Source: Dysgonomonas hofstadii (GTDB taxonomy: Bacteria; Bacteroidota; Bacteroidia; Bacteroidales; Dysgonomonadaceae). From it: DNA of 64,000 nt. The notes under the pieces were generated by a model, which did no database searches, was not told the DNA's origin, and worked only from the letters and a program-made list of their open reading frames with translations. The position numbers and the translations under genes are program-made. Below are positions 8,307 through 16,272 of this stretch, in pieces. Numbering within the stretch: position 1 is the first letter of the stretch; each line of letters opens with the position of its first letter. The stretch spans positions 1 to 64,000 of the forward strand of contig NZ_JACIEP010000012.1 of NCBI RefSeq assembly GCF_014196915.1, read 5' to 3'.

Positions 8307-8714
8307 ATGTATATAAATATTGATTTTTTAGGGTGTTATTTCCTGTTTAGGAAAACCAGGAAAATGTAAGGTTTGAGGAATACCAGCCGATAAGCAACGG
8401 CAGTTTGCAATAATCTTTAATAACTATATATGATATATATGATATATATGATTTGTTCCTTAATTTCTCTCTTTGCATTATGAAAAGTAAATCTCTGGAT
8501 AAGATTTCGGAGTGCAAAGTAAAAGAATATTTCAATAAGTTGTAACCCTATATAAATGTTAAATAAATGAAATTTGTATCCTTTTTTTGCTTAGGAAAAA
8601 AGGATGGCAAGCAATCTTCATTGTACGCAGTAAATAATTGAGCAATTTATTTAACTACTGATTGGCGTTAATAACTTACTATCGCCATCCGATACTACTG
8701 TCATCCAAAATACA
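8307..8714. other. Intergenic region with a 9-bp tandem repeat
   Basis: This 408-bp spacer separates the divergent TolC operon and a small membrane protein gene. It contains three tandem copies of TATATATGA (8425-8451), which lie in the 5' region of the efflux transcript. A 62-codon minus-strand frame across the repeats is low-complexity and is not believed to be a gene. No other structured element was seen. Confidence 0.6.
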
Positions 8715-8722
8715 TACCTTTG
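8715..8722 (+). promoter_or_regulatory. -7 box TACCTTTG
   Basis: A perfect TAnnTTTG match stands 27 bp before the ATG at 8750. It supports that ATG over an in-frame TTG at 8720, which lies inside the box. Confidence 0.55.
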
Positions 8723-8749
8723 CATCTGGATCTATCAAACATAACAGGT

Positions 8750-9112
8750 ATGAAAATCTGGAGATATAGTGGTATTTTATTTATTGCAACAGGACTTTTG
8801 CATACTATAGTCGCCATTTTGCTTGGCGCAGGTACTTATATGCAAATGATAAAGCAAGGGTTGTTCGATTCAGTAAATGATGATTTTGAAAAAGGCTTTG
8901 CTTTTTGGTTCCTCATTTGCGGCCTGCTCATCATGATGCTGGGTTTTTTGGCGCATGCATTCATAAAGCAAACAGGAAAACCATTACCTGTACTTTTAGG
9001 CTATATACTGCTCGCTGTAACAATCCTGGGTTGTATTGTCGAACCTGTATCGGGATTTTGGCTTTTTCTTCCGCAAGCATTAATTATAATTCTGGCTAAG
9101 GATAAAGGGTAG
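8750..9112 (+). CDS. DUF6463-like small membrane protein
   Basis: The 120-residue protein has four hydrophobic segments, at about residues 6-28, 50-70, 78-95 and 98-114. The N-terminal pattern of a tryptophan, then GxLxxxxGLLHT and a short soluble loop, fits the DUF6463 family of small membrane proteins, for which no function is established. It is a single gene with its own promoter. The start at 8750 is chosen because the -7 box lies just upstream. The family assignment is from memory of the pattern. Confidence 0.6.
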   Translation: MKIWRYSGILFIATGLLHTIVAILLGAGTYMQMIKQGLFDSVNDDFEKGFAFWFLICGLLIMMLGFLAHAFIKQTGKPLPVLLGYILLAVTILGCIVEPVSGFWLFLPQALIIILAKDKG

Positions 9113-9146
9113 GGATATATTGCATTCCTGGAATTATATAAAAAAC

Positions 9147-9210
9147 AGACTGTCCCAAAAGTAATTTTTGGTATCTTTTTGATCGTATTACTTTACTTTT
9201 GGGGCAGCTT
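9147..9210. repeat. Inverted repeat related to a MITE end
   Basis: ACTGTCCCAAAAGTAA (9149-9164) faces TTACTTTTGGGGCAGC (9193-9208), giving a 16-bp near-perfect stem with a 28-base loop. The arms match the ends of the larger element at 36922-37085, so this may be an internally deleted copy. It may also act as a terminator between the convergent genes on either side. Confidence 0.6.
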
Positions 9211-9290
9211 CAGCAAACATTATTATTTGATAGTGTGGGTTGAATTTTGACACGTCCTCAATAATCAAATATTTTATAAGACCTGAAATA

Positions 9291-10115
9291 TTACAGGCCT
9301 ATTGTCGATTTCAATGACCGGTATCCGGCCTGGCTGACTTTTACCTGTACTCCGTTTTTCAATTTCAATAACTGGTTCTGTTTATCGTATAGCTCTATTT
9401 GTGCAATAAAGTCAACATTTACAATACTGGAACGATGAACCCTTACAAATTTATCAGACGGCAACCCCGCCTCCAACGATTTCATTGTCTGCTCCTTCAG
9501 ATACCTGCCTTTTTGTGAATGGATCATTACATAGTCTCCTTCGGCTAGTATACAGGCTATCTCGTGAACAGGTATCACCTCTATTTTCTGACCATTCTTG
9601 ACAGCAATACGTTCTAGTATCTCAATTGTTTCGGGCTCATTTTTCTGCATTTCTTCCGGTATAGTTTGGCGGACAATATTTTCATTCCCGGATTCATTTT
9701 CTTTTTCCTCAGGTTCCCGTTCCTGCTGTACGCTATGTATCAGTATCGTTATGATATAAATAAATATGGCGATCAATATACGTACAGGCAATAAGGGATA
9801 CAGCAATTGCCATTTTTCAGGCGGAAATGATATGTAAAGGACAAAATATTCCAACACGATCCAGCATGTTACGAACAGAATAGCCAAGGCGCTGTAATTA
9901 ATAAGCTTTTGCCTGAGCGACAGATTCGAAAAAGGATTGTATGCCACAATGTTACTGAGCAATAATAGCAGACCGGATAATACAATCCCCGAAGCAACCA
10001 CATCAGTAATCAGTACAGAATCGGGAACCGTAACTAATGGTCTCGAGCATATATAGAGGATGCAGGCCGCCAATACAGCTATAATTATGTGTATGATGAT
10101 TTGCCGTTTATCCAT
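9291..10115 (-). CDS. Membrane-anchored LytTR DNA-binding regulator
   Basis: The 274-residue protein has four membrane segments (about residues 5-24, 34-58, 70-96 and 107-128), a Glu-rich linker, and a C-terminal LytTR domain (about 170-274) with the EGDYVMIHSQKG and KFVRVHRSSIVNVDFI signatures. LytTR domains bind direct repeats in DNA. A membrane-bound version would have to act on chromosomal DNA near the membrane. No receiver domain is present, so this is not a classical response regulator. It follows the LiaF-like gene by 11 bp on the same strand, so the LiaF-like protein may be its membrane sensor partner. Confidence 0.85.
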   Translation of the reverse strand: MDKRQIIIHIIIAVLAACILYICSRPLVTVPDSVLITDVVASGIVLSGLLLLLSNIVAYNPFSNLSLRQKLINYSALAILFVTCWIVLEYFVLYISFPPEKWQLLYPLLPVRILIAIFIYIITILIHSVQQEREPEEKENESGNENIVRQTIPEEMQKNEPETIEILERIAVKNGQKIEVIPVHEIACILAEGDYVMIHSQKGRYLKEQTMKSLEAGLPSDKFVRVHRSSIVNVDFIAQIELYDKQNQLLKLKNGVQVKVSQAGYRSLKSTIGL

Positions 10116-10126
10116 TATTGTTTCTA

Positions 10127-10924
10127 TCAGTTTCGGATCTCAATATTGCCAAACATGGCGCTGCTTTTCACAATTAACGTCGAGGTGCTGTTTGCTACCG
10201 GAGTAGCCTGATAACGTTTGTCCTCTACTGATGCTAAAAAGCTACTCGAGCGCATTTCCAGATTCCAGTCGGGAGTTACATATAAGATAGCACTGCCAAA
10301 CATAGCGTTCAACTCGAGTTTATGAGTGCCTTCAGCCAGTTTTGCCCTGCGCAGGTCAATAATTAGTTCGCCGAACATCACATTTCCTTCACCTCCCCTG
10401 AAGTTGTTTGAAAGCACAATCTGCTCCGAGCCGCCAAAAAGCAAGTTTTTATCGATATAATCGGTACTGTTATAGTTTACACCTCCACAAGCTTCTGTTT
10501 GTCGTTCTTCTTCTCTAAAATGTTTTTCCCAATGGCGCTTTCTTTTATTAGGAAATCTCCATCCGAGGATAAGAATAAGACCTGCTATTATCAGTATTAC
10601 AGGCCAGTAAGTCCGGATGTCAATATTAAACCCGGCCAGATATCCAGGGAATAGCAGACTCAATTTCGGGTATATGAAGACTAATCCGACCAGCGTTAAT
10701 ATAATTCCGCCTCCATAATGTTGCTTTACTATAGCAGTCCATAACCCGATAACAATAAGCAGCATTTGCCACGATATAAGTACTGGCCTGTATATTTCCG
10801 GAATCACGCCTGTATTCAGGCATAAGAATACTCCCCCGAAAAGGATAAGAAAAAGCGCAAAGCCTACTCCGTCCCCTCCTCTTCCTCTTTTACAAAAATG
10901 TTTGTTTTTTATTTCATTTTCCAT
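10127..10924 (-). CDS. LiaF-like cell-envelope stress membrane protein (DUF5668)
   Basis: The 265-residue protein has four N-terminal membrane segments of the DUF5668/LiaF type, followed by a basic linker. A C-terminal beta-rich LiaF-like domain (about 165-265) has repeated 'MFG' turns (NVMFGELII, NAMFGSAIL, SAMFGNIEI). In Firmicutes, LiaF restrains the LiaRS envelope-stress system; here the neighbour is a membrane LytTR regulator instead. The ATG at 10924 is chosen because the frame upstream to 10981 adds an unlikely charged leader and the DUF5668 helices start soon after. A role as the inhibitory or sensing partner of the LytTR protein is inferred from linkage. Confidence 0.75.
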   Translation of the reverse strand: MENEIKNKHFCKRGRGGDGVGFALFLILFGGVFLCLNTGVIPEIYRPVLISWQMLLIVIGLWTAIVKQHYGGGIILTLVGLVFIYPKLSLLFPGYLAGFNIDIRTYWPVILIIAGLILILGWRFPNKRKRHWEKHFREEERQTEACGGVNYNSTDYIDKNLLFGGSEQIVLSNNFRGGEGNVMFGELIIDLRRAKLAEGTHKLELNAMFGSAILYVTPDWNLEMRSSSFLASVEDKRYQATPVANSTSTLIVKSSAMFGNIEIRN

Positions 10925-11307
10925 GACGATATATTTTTTGATTTTCGATGTAAAATTATCTTTATCCGCCTCCATACACAATAATCAATCGGTGAAGCAC
11001 CTGTATTTCCCGACGAATTATTCTAAAAAATCTTTAAAGATATACTTATTTCTGTGGAATGTGCAAAGTTATTTATCTATGTAAATAAAGGAATTGTAAA
11101 TTATGAGTTATAAATTATGAATAAGGCATGTGAAATTTGTCAGGTTTTAGTTAAACTGCAGAGTAAACGAACTACTGACTCGCATTATTAATTAAAAATC
11201 AGAAGTGTGAAAAAAATCCTTTGTTAACTTTTAACAATAAGTGATTCGGATTGATTAAACCATCTTCAGATAAAGCTGTTCTAATAAAATAGATTATTAA
11301 TTAAAAA
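10925..11307. other. Intergenic spacer with two small symmetric elements
   Basis: This 383-bp AT-rich region separates divergent genes. It holds one copy of the 19-mer TTGTCAGGTTTTAGTTAAA (11137-11155), which recurs at two other places in the window, and a 17-bp palindrome TTGTTAA-CTT-TTAACAA (11221-11237) that could be an operator for the ecotin gene. No clear TAnnTTTG box precedes ecotin, and no gene was found. Confidence 0.5.
11137..11155 (-). repeat. Dispersed 19-mer, copy 1
   Basis: TTGTCAGGTTTTAGTTAAA, the complement of TTTAACTAAAACCTGACAA, is found here and, in the opposite orientation, at 19205-19223 and 56483-56501. All three copies are intergenic. Confidence 0.65.
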
Positions 11308-11799
11308 ATGATGAATATGAAAAATATTTTAAAAACAATGCTGTTTCTGTTTACTGTAAGTGCTATGAGTATTACAGTTAACGCGCAGGATAAGAACGAT
11401 ATGGATAAGATATTGGAACCGTTTCCGGCAGCGACAGACAGTGTGAACCGATTTGTTATCTATCTGGATGAAAAGAGCGATGAAGGAGCATATCTGGTAG
11501 AACTGATACCAGGTAAAGTGATGAACGTAGATTGCAATCGTCACAGATTAGGCGGATTCATAGCCGAAATCAATCTTGAAGGATGGGGTTATACATACTA
11601 CGAATTCTCTACCGATGGACAAGTAGCCTCAACAATGATGGCCTGCAACCAACCTAAAGAGGATAAATTCATATCAGGTCAGACATTGACGGTACGATAT
11701 AACAGCAGGATGCCTATTGTCATATATGCACCTAAAGGATACGAGATAAGATACCGCATCTGGCAGGCGGGCGAAGAACAGGTTCCGACTGAAAAATAA
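11308..11799 (+). CDS. eco: Ecotin, periplasmic serine protease inhibitor
   Basis: The 163-residue protein has a signal peptide ending near VNAQ (residues 24-27) and then an ecotin domain. The conserved features are visible: VDCNRHRLGG (74-83), LEGWGY (90-95), the reactive loop STMMAC (108-113) and RYNSRMPIVIY. Cys76 and Cys113 correspond to the disulfide that holds the loop, and Met110 is the P1 residue as in E. coli ecotin. Ecotin dimers inhibit trypsin-fold proteases such as trypsin, chymotrypsin and elastase, so the likely role is defence against host digestive or neutrophil proteases. It is a single gene ended by a hairpin at 11805. Confidence 0.93.
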   Translation: MMNMKNILKTMLFLFTVSAMSITVNAQDKNDMDKILEPFPAATDSVNRFVIYLDEKSDEGAYLVELIPGKVMNVDCNRHRLGGFIAEINLEGWGYTYYEFSTDGQVASTMMACNQPKEDKFISGQTLTVRYNSRMPIVIYAPKGYEIRYRIWQAGEEQVPTEK

Positions 11800-11804
11800 G
11801 AATA

Positions 11805-11854
11805 AAGAAACAGTTTGAAGATATATTATAACGATATTCTTCAAACTGTTTCTT
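11805..11854 (+). terminator. Long hairpin after ecotin
   Basis: AAGAAACAGTTTGAAGATAT pairs with ATATTCTTCAAACTGTTTCTT with one bulged base, giving a 20-bp stem around a 9-base loop. It ends in TTAAAATT rather than a long T run. It lies directly before the serS -7 box. Confidence 0.65.
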
Positions 11855-11862
11855 AAAATTTA

Positions 11863-11870
11863 TACCTTTG
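11863..11870 (+). promoter_or_regulatory. serS -7 box TACCTTTG
   Basis: A perfect TAnnTTTG match stands 23 bp before the serS ATG. The hairpin that ends the ecotin transcript occupies the -33 region. Confidence 0.55.
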
Positions 11871-11893
11871 CGTCTTAAATAAAAATCAGAGAT

Positions 11894-13165
11894 ATGTTGA
11901 CGCTGAAAACGATTAGTGAAAACCCTGAGCTGGTAATCAAGAAACTGGCTAAGAAACATTTTGACGGGAAAGAGATCATAGAGAAGGTTCTGGAAATAGA
12001 CCAGACAAGAAAGAAAACCCAAACTACCCTGGACAGCAGTCTGGCCGAATCCAACTCATTATCGAAACACATCGGACAATTGATGAAAGACGGCAAAAAG
12101 GCTGAGGCTGAAGCCGCCAAAAGCCGGGTGGCTGAGATGAAAGGGGAAAACAAAATACTGGAAGATGCACTGCGTCAGGCAGAGCAGGATTTACAGGACT
12201 TACTGGTACTGATCCCTAATCTTCCGGCCGATGAGGTGCCTGAAGGACGTACACCTGAAGATAATGTAGTGGAACGTAGCGGAGGGGTTATGCCGGAGTT
12301 AGACGAAAGTGCCTTGCCTCACTGGGATTTGGCGAAAAAATATGATCTGATCGATTTTGAACTGGGCGTGAAAATCTCGGGAGCAGGATTTCCTGTTTAC
12401 AAAGGAAAGGGCGCAAGGCTGCAACGGTCTCTTATCAACTATTTTCTGGATAAGGCCCGTGACGCCGGATACCTTGAAGTGCAGCCTCCTTATGTGGTAA
12501 ATGCGACATCGGGTTACGGGACAGGAAATTTACCTGATAAAGAGGGGCAGATGTATCATGCGACAATAGACGACCTGTACCTTATTCCTACGGCTGAAAT
12601 ACCTGTGACAAATATTTATCGTGATGTTATACTTGAGGAAAAAGACCTCCCTGTAAAGAATACGGCCTATTCAGCCTGTTTTCGTCGCGAGGCTGGTTCA
12701 TACGGTAAAGATGTAAGAGGTTTGAACCGTTTGCATCAGTTTGACAAGGTAGAAATTGTTCGCATCGATAAACCCGAGCATTCTTACGATTCACTGAAAG
12801 AGATGGTTAACTATGTTCAAACACTGGTTGAAGAATTGGAATTACCTTGGCGTATACTTCGTCTTTGCGGAGGAGACATGAGCTTTACTTCCGCCTTGAC
12901 TTTTGATTTTGAAGTGTTTTCGGCTGCACAAAAACGATGGCTGGAGGTAAGTTCAGTTTCCAACTTCGAAAGCTATCAGGCAAACCGTTTGAAATGCCGC
13001 TATCGTGACGCTGATAAAAAGATCCAGCTGGCTCATACATTGAATGGCAGTGCATTAGCTCTGCCCCGTATTGTGGCCGCTTTGCTCGAAAATAATCAGA
13101 CTCCGGAAGGCATCCGCATACCAAAAGCATTAGTTCCTTACACCGGATTTGAATATATTAATTAA
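11894..13165 (+). CDS. serS: Seryl-tRNA synthetase
   Basis: This 423-residue class II synthetase charges tRNA-Ser with serine. The N-terminal coiled-coil arm (about 28-105) that grips the long variable arm of the tRNA is clear. The catalytic core shows the serine-binding TAEIP (233-237), the motif 2 loop ACFRREAGSYG (261-271) and the C-terminal motif 3 region with NGSALALPRIVAALLENNQ. The length is normal for the family (about 420-430). The start is set by the ATG 23 bp after a good -7 box. It is transcribed alone from its own promoter. Confidence 0.97.
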   Translation: MLTLKTISENPELVIKKLAKKHFDGKEIIEKVLEIDQTRKKTQTTLDSSLAESNSLSKHIGQLMKDGKKAEAEAAKSRVAEMKGENKILEDALRQAEQDLQDLLVLIPNLPADEVPEGRTPEDNVVERSGGVMPELDESALPHWDLAKKYDLIDFELGVKISGAGFPVYKGKGARLQRSLINYFLDKARDAGYLEVQPPYVVNATSGYGTGNLPDKEGQMYHATIDDLYLIPTAEIPVTNIYRDVILEEKDLPVKNTAYSACFRREAGSYGKDVRGLNRLHQFDKVEIVRIDKPEHSYDSLKEMVNYVQTLVEELELPWRILRLCGGDMSFTSALTFDFEVFSAAQKRWLEVSSVSNFESYQANRLKCRYRDADKKIQLAHTLNGSALALPRIVAALLENNQTPEGIRIPKALVPYTGFEYIN

Positions 13166-13219
13166 AGTGAAAAAGAAACTATTTCACCCGAAAAACTGTT
13201 ATTTTAAATAGTTTAGTAT

Positions 13220-13227
13220 TACTTTTG
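13220..13227 (+). promoter_or_regulatory. -7 box TACTTTTG of the SPOR lipoprotein gene
   Basis: A perfect TAnnTTTG match stands 34 bp before the ATG at 13262. No clear -33 TTG is visible. Confidence 0.45.
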
Positions 13228-13261
13228 TGTTAAATGTTAAAATTAAGATAAAAGAAAAGGT

Positions 13262-13792
13262 ATGAATAAGAAATTAATGGGTATAGGATTGGCACTGGCT
13301 TTTGTTATAGCTTTCGGTTCTTGTAAGCCTAAACAAAGTGCATATAAATCGGTATACGAATCAGCCAAAGAAAGAGAAATGGAAGATAATACCGCTGCAT
13401 CATCTACGGCTACAGTCTCAAAACCGGCTACAACACCAAGTTATACGCCTCCTGCAACAGAATCGGTGAGGAAAGAAAAAGTGACTCCGGTGTACGAAAG
13501 TGATGCATCAGGCCTGAAAGCATATAGTGTTGTTGTTGCGGCTATGGCAATGAAGCCGGGAGCAGAATCACTGAAAGAAAGATTGGGTAACGAAGGTTAT
13601 AGCATTATTCTTGCACAGAACGAATCAGGTTTGTACAGAGTTATAATCGCAAGTTATGATTCTAAAGAACAGGCTGTTGCCAAGAAAAATGAAATACTGG
13701 AGAAATTCCACAGTATGGGAACCCCAACTCAATTGAAGAGTAAATACGGTATTCCATTTGATGACTGGTGGATACTTCAGAGAGAATATTAA
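13262..13792 (+). CDS. SPOR-domain lipoprotein
   Basis: The 176-residue protein has a lipoprotein signal peptide (Cys21 in AFGSC), a Thr/Pro/Ala-rich linker (about 45-75) and a C-terminal SPOR domain (about 85-160). SPOR domains bind peptidoglycan strands stripped of stem peptides, usually at the division site. The protein is probably anchored in the outer membrane and tethers or senses septal cell wall. Its last residues, SKYGIPFDDWWILQREY, closely resemble the end of the next protein (SRYGISLDDLWILVHE), so the two are paralogues with a shared C-terminal motif. A terminator follows at 13814. Confidence 0.85.
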   Translation: MNKKLMGIGLALAFVIAFGSCKPKQSAYKSVYESAKEREMEDNTAASSTATVSKPATTPSYTPPATESVRKEKVTPVYESDASGLKAYSVVVAAMAMKPGAESLKERLGNEGYSIILAQNESGLYRVIIASYDSKEQAVAKKNEILEKFHSMGTPTQLKSKYGIPFDDWWILQREY

Positions 13793-13813
13793 TGAATTGA
13801 GATATTATTCAGG

Positions 13814-13845
13814 TAGGGAGGAAGATCGTCAGGTTTTCCTCCCTA
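13814..13845 (+). terminator. Hairpin terminator after the SPOR lipoprotein gene
   Basis: TAGGGAGGAA pairs with TTCCTCCCTA around a 12-base loop, 21 bp after the stop codon. The T-rich tail is short. Confidence 0.65.
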
Positions 13846-13924
13846 TTGTATATGAATAAAGACACATGACAGACGCTTATCGTTAAAAGTATATTGTTAA
13901 TGAAAGTTTATTTATCTGAGCATA

Positions 13925-13953
13925 TTGTTTAATCTTGTTTTTTGTTATCTTTG
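13925..13953 (+). promoter_or_regulatory. Promoter of the second SPOR gene
   Basis: TTG (13925-13927), an 18-bp spacer and TATCTTTG (13946-13953) give a complete Bacteroidota promoter, 46 bp before the ATG at 14000. This is one of the best promoter matches in the window. Confidence 0.65.
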
Positions 13954-13999
13954 TGAAACATAACGAAGTACTTTATATTTTCGCAAACACGGAATTCAT

Positions 14000-14926
14000 A
14001 TGAAGATATCTATTTACACAACTTTACTACTCGCGTTCATCTTTATCGTCATGCCATGCCAATCTCAGACAGGGAAAGATAAAGGATATAAAAGCTTTTA
14101 CAAATCGTTGAACAGGCATAATGGAGACATAAAACTTCACGATCAGAAAGGCATTCAGGCTCCCGATGAAATAATTGATGTTATTACCGTTGCAGAACTC
14201 GATTCTGTGATGAAGAATATGACGGCTGTAACAGATATTATGCAGGGGGGGAAATCACTGCTACATCCGGTTATCACACTGGAGCTGGACCGTAATTCAT
14301 CGGCATCCCAAGCTTTGTTTGGCTGTGACGAAACACTGGATCGGGCACCCGACTACGGAAAAGGAACCCCTGAACCTAAAATTCCGGGAATTCCAATGGT
14401 GAAAAAGACATTAGCATCTGCATCGACCCCAGCTAAAACCAATGTGGAAGTACCTGCATTAGCAACTTCTAAACCAGCAAGTAATAGCACTACTCCATCG
14501 CCGACAGCCAAGCCTGCGACAAAACCAGCTGATCCTGCTATAGCATCGGCTGCATCTCCAAAACCTGCTGCAACTTCTCAGTTCAATAACACATGGAACT
14601 TATTGAGGTCTGTACCTGTGACTCTGGCTGACGAGAAGGATAAAGCTCTACTGAAGAAATATTCTGTTGTAGTAGGTACGTTCAAGAGCCAGAATAATGC
14701 AGACTTTGTGAAACGGACTTTCAATGGTTTGGGAGAAAGGGCGCTGGTTGTGAAAAACGGAACAGGCTTATTTTATACTTTATTAGAAGGGCATGATAGT
14801 AATGCAGGTGCAATTCAGCAATTGGAAGATTTTACGAAAAAATATGTAGAAGGGCAGTCCAAAGCCAGAAGAGTCAGCAGGTATGGTATATCTCTGGATG
14901 ACCTCTGGATACTGGTACATGAATAA
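14000..14926 (+). CDS. Secreted SPOR-domain protein
   Basis: The 308-residue protein has an N-terminal signal sequence (about 1-22; the Cys in VMPCQS is a poor lipobox). Then come a region of unknown fold (25-120), a long Ala/Pro/Thr/Ser-rich low-complexity linker (about 135-195) that looks like a wall-spanning tether, and a C-terminal SPOR domain (about 218-295). The final SRYGISLDDLWILVHE motif is shared with the SPOR lipoprotein just upstream. It probably binds septal peptidoglycan. The metallo-hydrolase gene starts 11 bp downstream, so the two are likely co-transcribed, although a functional link is unclear. Confidence 0.8.
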   Translation: MKISIYTTLLLAFIFIVMPCQSQTGKDKGYKSFYKSLNRHNGDIKLHDQKGIQAPDEIIDVITVAELDSVMKNMTAVTDIMQGGKSLLHPVITLELDRNSSASQALFGCDETLDRAPDYGKGTPEPKIPGIPMVKKTLASASTPAKTNVEVPALATSKPASNSTTPSPTAKPATKPADPAIASAASPKPAATSQFNNTWNLLRSVPVTLADEKDKALLKKYSVVVGTFKSQNNADFVKRTFNGLGERALVVKNGTGLFYTLLEGHDSNAGAIQQLEDFTKKYVEGQSKARRVSRYGISLDDLWILVHE

Positions 14927-14937
14927 AAAGAAAAATA

Positions 14938-15696
14938 ATGAGAATTAAGTTCTTAGGAACAGGAACATCGACCGGAATACCCGAGATAGGTTGCCGGTGT
15001 GATGTTTGCACTTCAAACGATACACGGAACAGGCGCTTACGGGCGTCTGTTTTAGTGACTATAAGTGATGTGAGGCTGCTTATCGATTGCGGTCCCGATT
15101 TCAGGCAGCAAATTATGGATGAGCCTTTCCGGCCTATAGACGGAGTCTTGCTTACCCATGAGCACTACGACCATGTGGGAGGACTGGATGACCTAAGGCC
15201 ATTCAGTAAGTTTGGTGATGTGGATATTTACTCGAGCCCAATAACGCTAGACGCATTAAAGGTGCGGATGCCTTATTCTTTTTCGGAACACAAATATCCG
15301 GGTGTACCATCCCTGACCTTGCATGAAGTAAATGAAAATAATCTGTTCCAAATAAAAGGCATTGAGATACAGCCGATAAAACTGATGCATTACCGCCTTC
15401 CTATTTTGGGCTACCGGATACAGAATTTCGCATACCTTACTGATGTGAAGACTATACCGGAGGATGAATATTCAAAACTGGAAAATCTGGATGTTTTGGT
15501 AATAGATGCCTTACGAACCAGTGAACATATCGCTCATTTCAGCCTGAATGAAGCTCTGGAAGCTGTAAGCAGGATAATGCCTGGAAAAACATACCTTATT
15601 CATCTTTCTCACCAGATGGGGTTACACGAGGAAGTAGAAAAGAGATTGCCGGAGAATGTATTTTTGTCTTATGACGGATTGGAAATAGAGGTGTGA
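14938..15696 (+). CDS. PhnP-like metallo-beta-lactamase-fold hydrolase
   Basis: The 252-residue protein has the metal-binding motif THEHYDHVGG (His74, His76, Asp78, His79) and begins with FLGTGTSTGIP. The cysteines of GCRCDVC (Cys19, Cys21, Cys24) match the structural zinc site of PhnP-type enzymes. PhnP itself is a cyclic phosphodiesterase, and Bacteroidota members of this group are usually annotated only as MBL-fold hydrolases. No phosphonate genes are nearby, so a C-P lyase role is not supported. It follows the SPOR gene by 11 bp. Its stop lies 3 bp from the stop of the convergent flavin reductase gene, with no terminator between them. Confidence 0.85.
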   Translation: MRIKFLGTGTSTGIPEIGCRCDVCTSNDTRNRRLRASVLVTISDVRLLIDCGPDFRQQIMDEPFRPIDGVLLTHEHYDHVGGLDDLRPFSKFGDVDIYSSPITLDALKVRMPYSFSEHKYPGVPSLTLHEVNENNLFQIKGIEIQPIKLMHYRLPILGYRIQNFAYLTDVKTIPEDEYSKLENLDVLVIDALRTSEHIAHFSLNEALEAVSRIMPGKTYLIHLSHQMGLHEEVEKRLPENVFLSYDGLEIEV

Positions 15697-15699
15697 GGT

Positions 15700-16272
15700 T
15701 TAGTCCTTATCTTTCTTCTTCACAGACCACCCGAATCCACCTATTCTATTTCCCAGATCATAGTATTGACCATGAGAGTAAGCAATAGGATGAGCGTCTT
15801 CAAGACTAAACTTCCCTGTTTCTTCATCTATATGTTTTTCGTCAGCTTTTACATTTACCACATCGGCAATAAACATATCGTGAGACCCGAGGCTGAGTAT
15901 TTCTTTAACCCTGCATTCTATGTTGAGAGGCGACTCCTCTATAATGGGAGCCTGCACTATGGATGCTCTGCCTGCCGTAAGTCCCATCTCTTCGAATTTA
16001 TTGAAGTCCCGGCCTGATCTTACACCGCACCAGTCTGTAGCATAAGCCAGTTCCTGGGTGGTAATATTGATTACAAATTCCATATTCTTCTTAATGATTT
16101 CATAGGAATGGCGTTCGGGACGCACAGAGATATAGCACATCGGCGGATTGGTACAGATCGTACCCAGCCAGCTGAGTGTAATAATATTGTATTCTTCGGG
16201 TGACGATCCGCAACTGATCATAGCTGCAGGTAAAGGGTAAATAAGTGTGCCCGGTTTCCAGTCCTGCTTCAT
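15700..16272 (-). CDS. Flavin reductase-family (FMN-binding) protein
   Basis: The 190-residue protein fits the flavin reductase-like domain: an N-terminal WKPGTLIYPLPAAMIS strand region, NIITLSWLGTIC and SVRPERHSYEIIKKNMEFVIN, the FMN-binding split barrel. Such enzymes reduce or bind flavin and may supply reduced flavin to a partner. Its start overlaps the pyrI stop by four bases (ATGA), so it is translationally coupled to the pyrimidine genes. Dihydroorotate and pyrimidine metabolism use flavins, but a direct role in that pathway is only a guess from the operon. Confidence 0.85.
   Translation of the reverse strand: MKQDWKPGTLIYPLPAAMISCGSSPEEYNIITLSWLGTICTNPPMCYISVRPERHSYEIIKKNMEFVINITTQELAYATDWCGVRSGRDFNKFEEMGLTAGRASIVQAPIIEESPLNIECRVKEILSLGSHDMFIADVVNVKADEKHIDEETGKFSLEDAHPIAYSHGQYYDLGNRIGGFGWSVKKKDKD

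Noticed and set aside
8347-8535. 62-codon minus-strand frame upstream of the TolC gene
   Set aside because: Its middle is made by the TATATATGA tandem repeat (YISYISYI), it has no recognisable domain, and it lies in the likely leader of the efflux operon.
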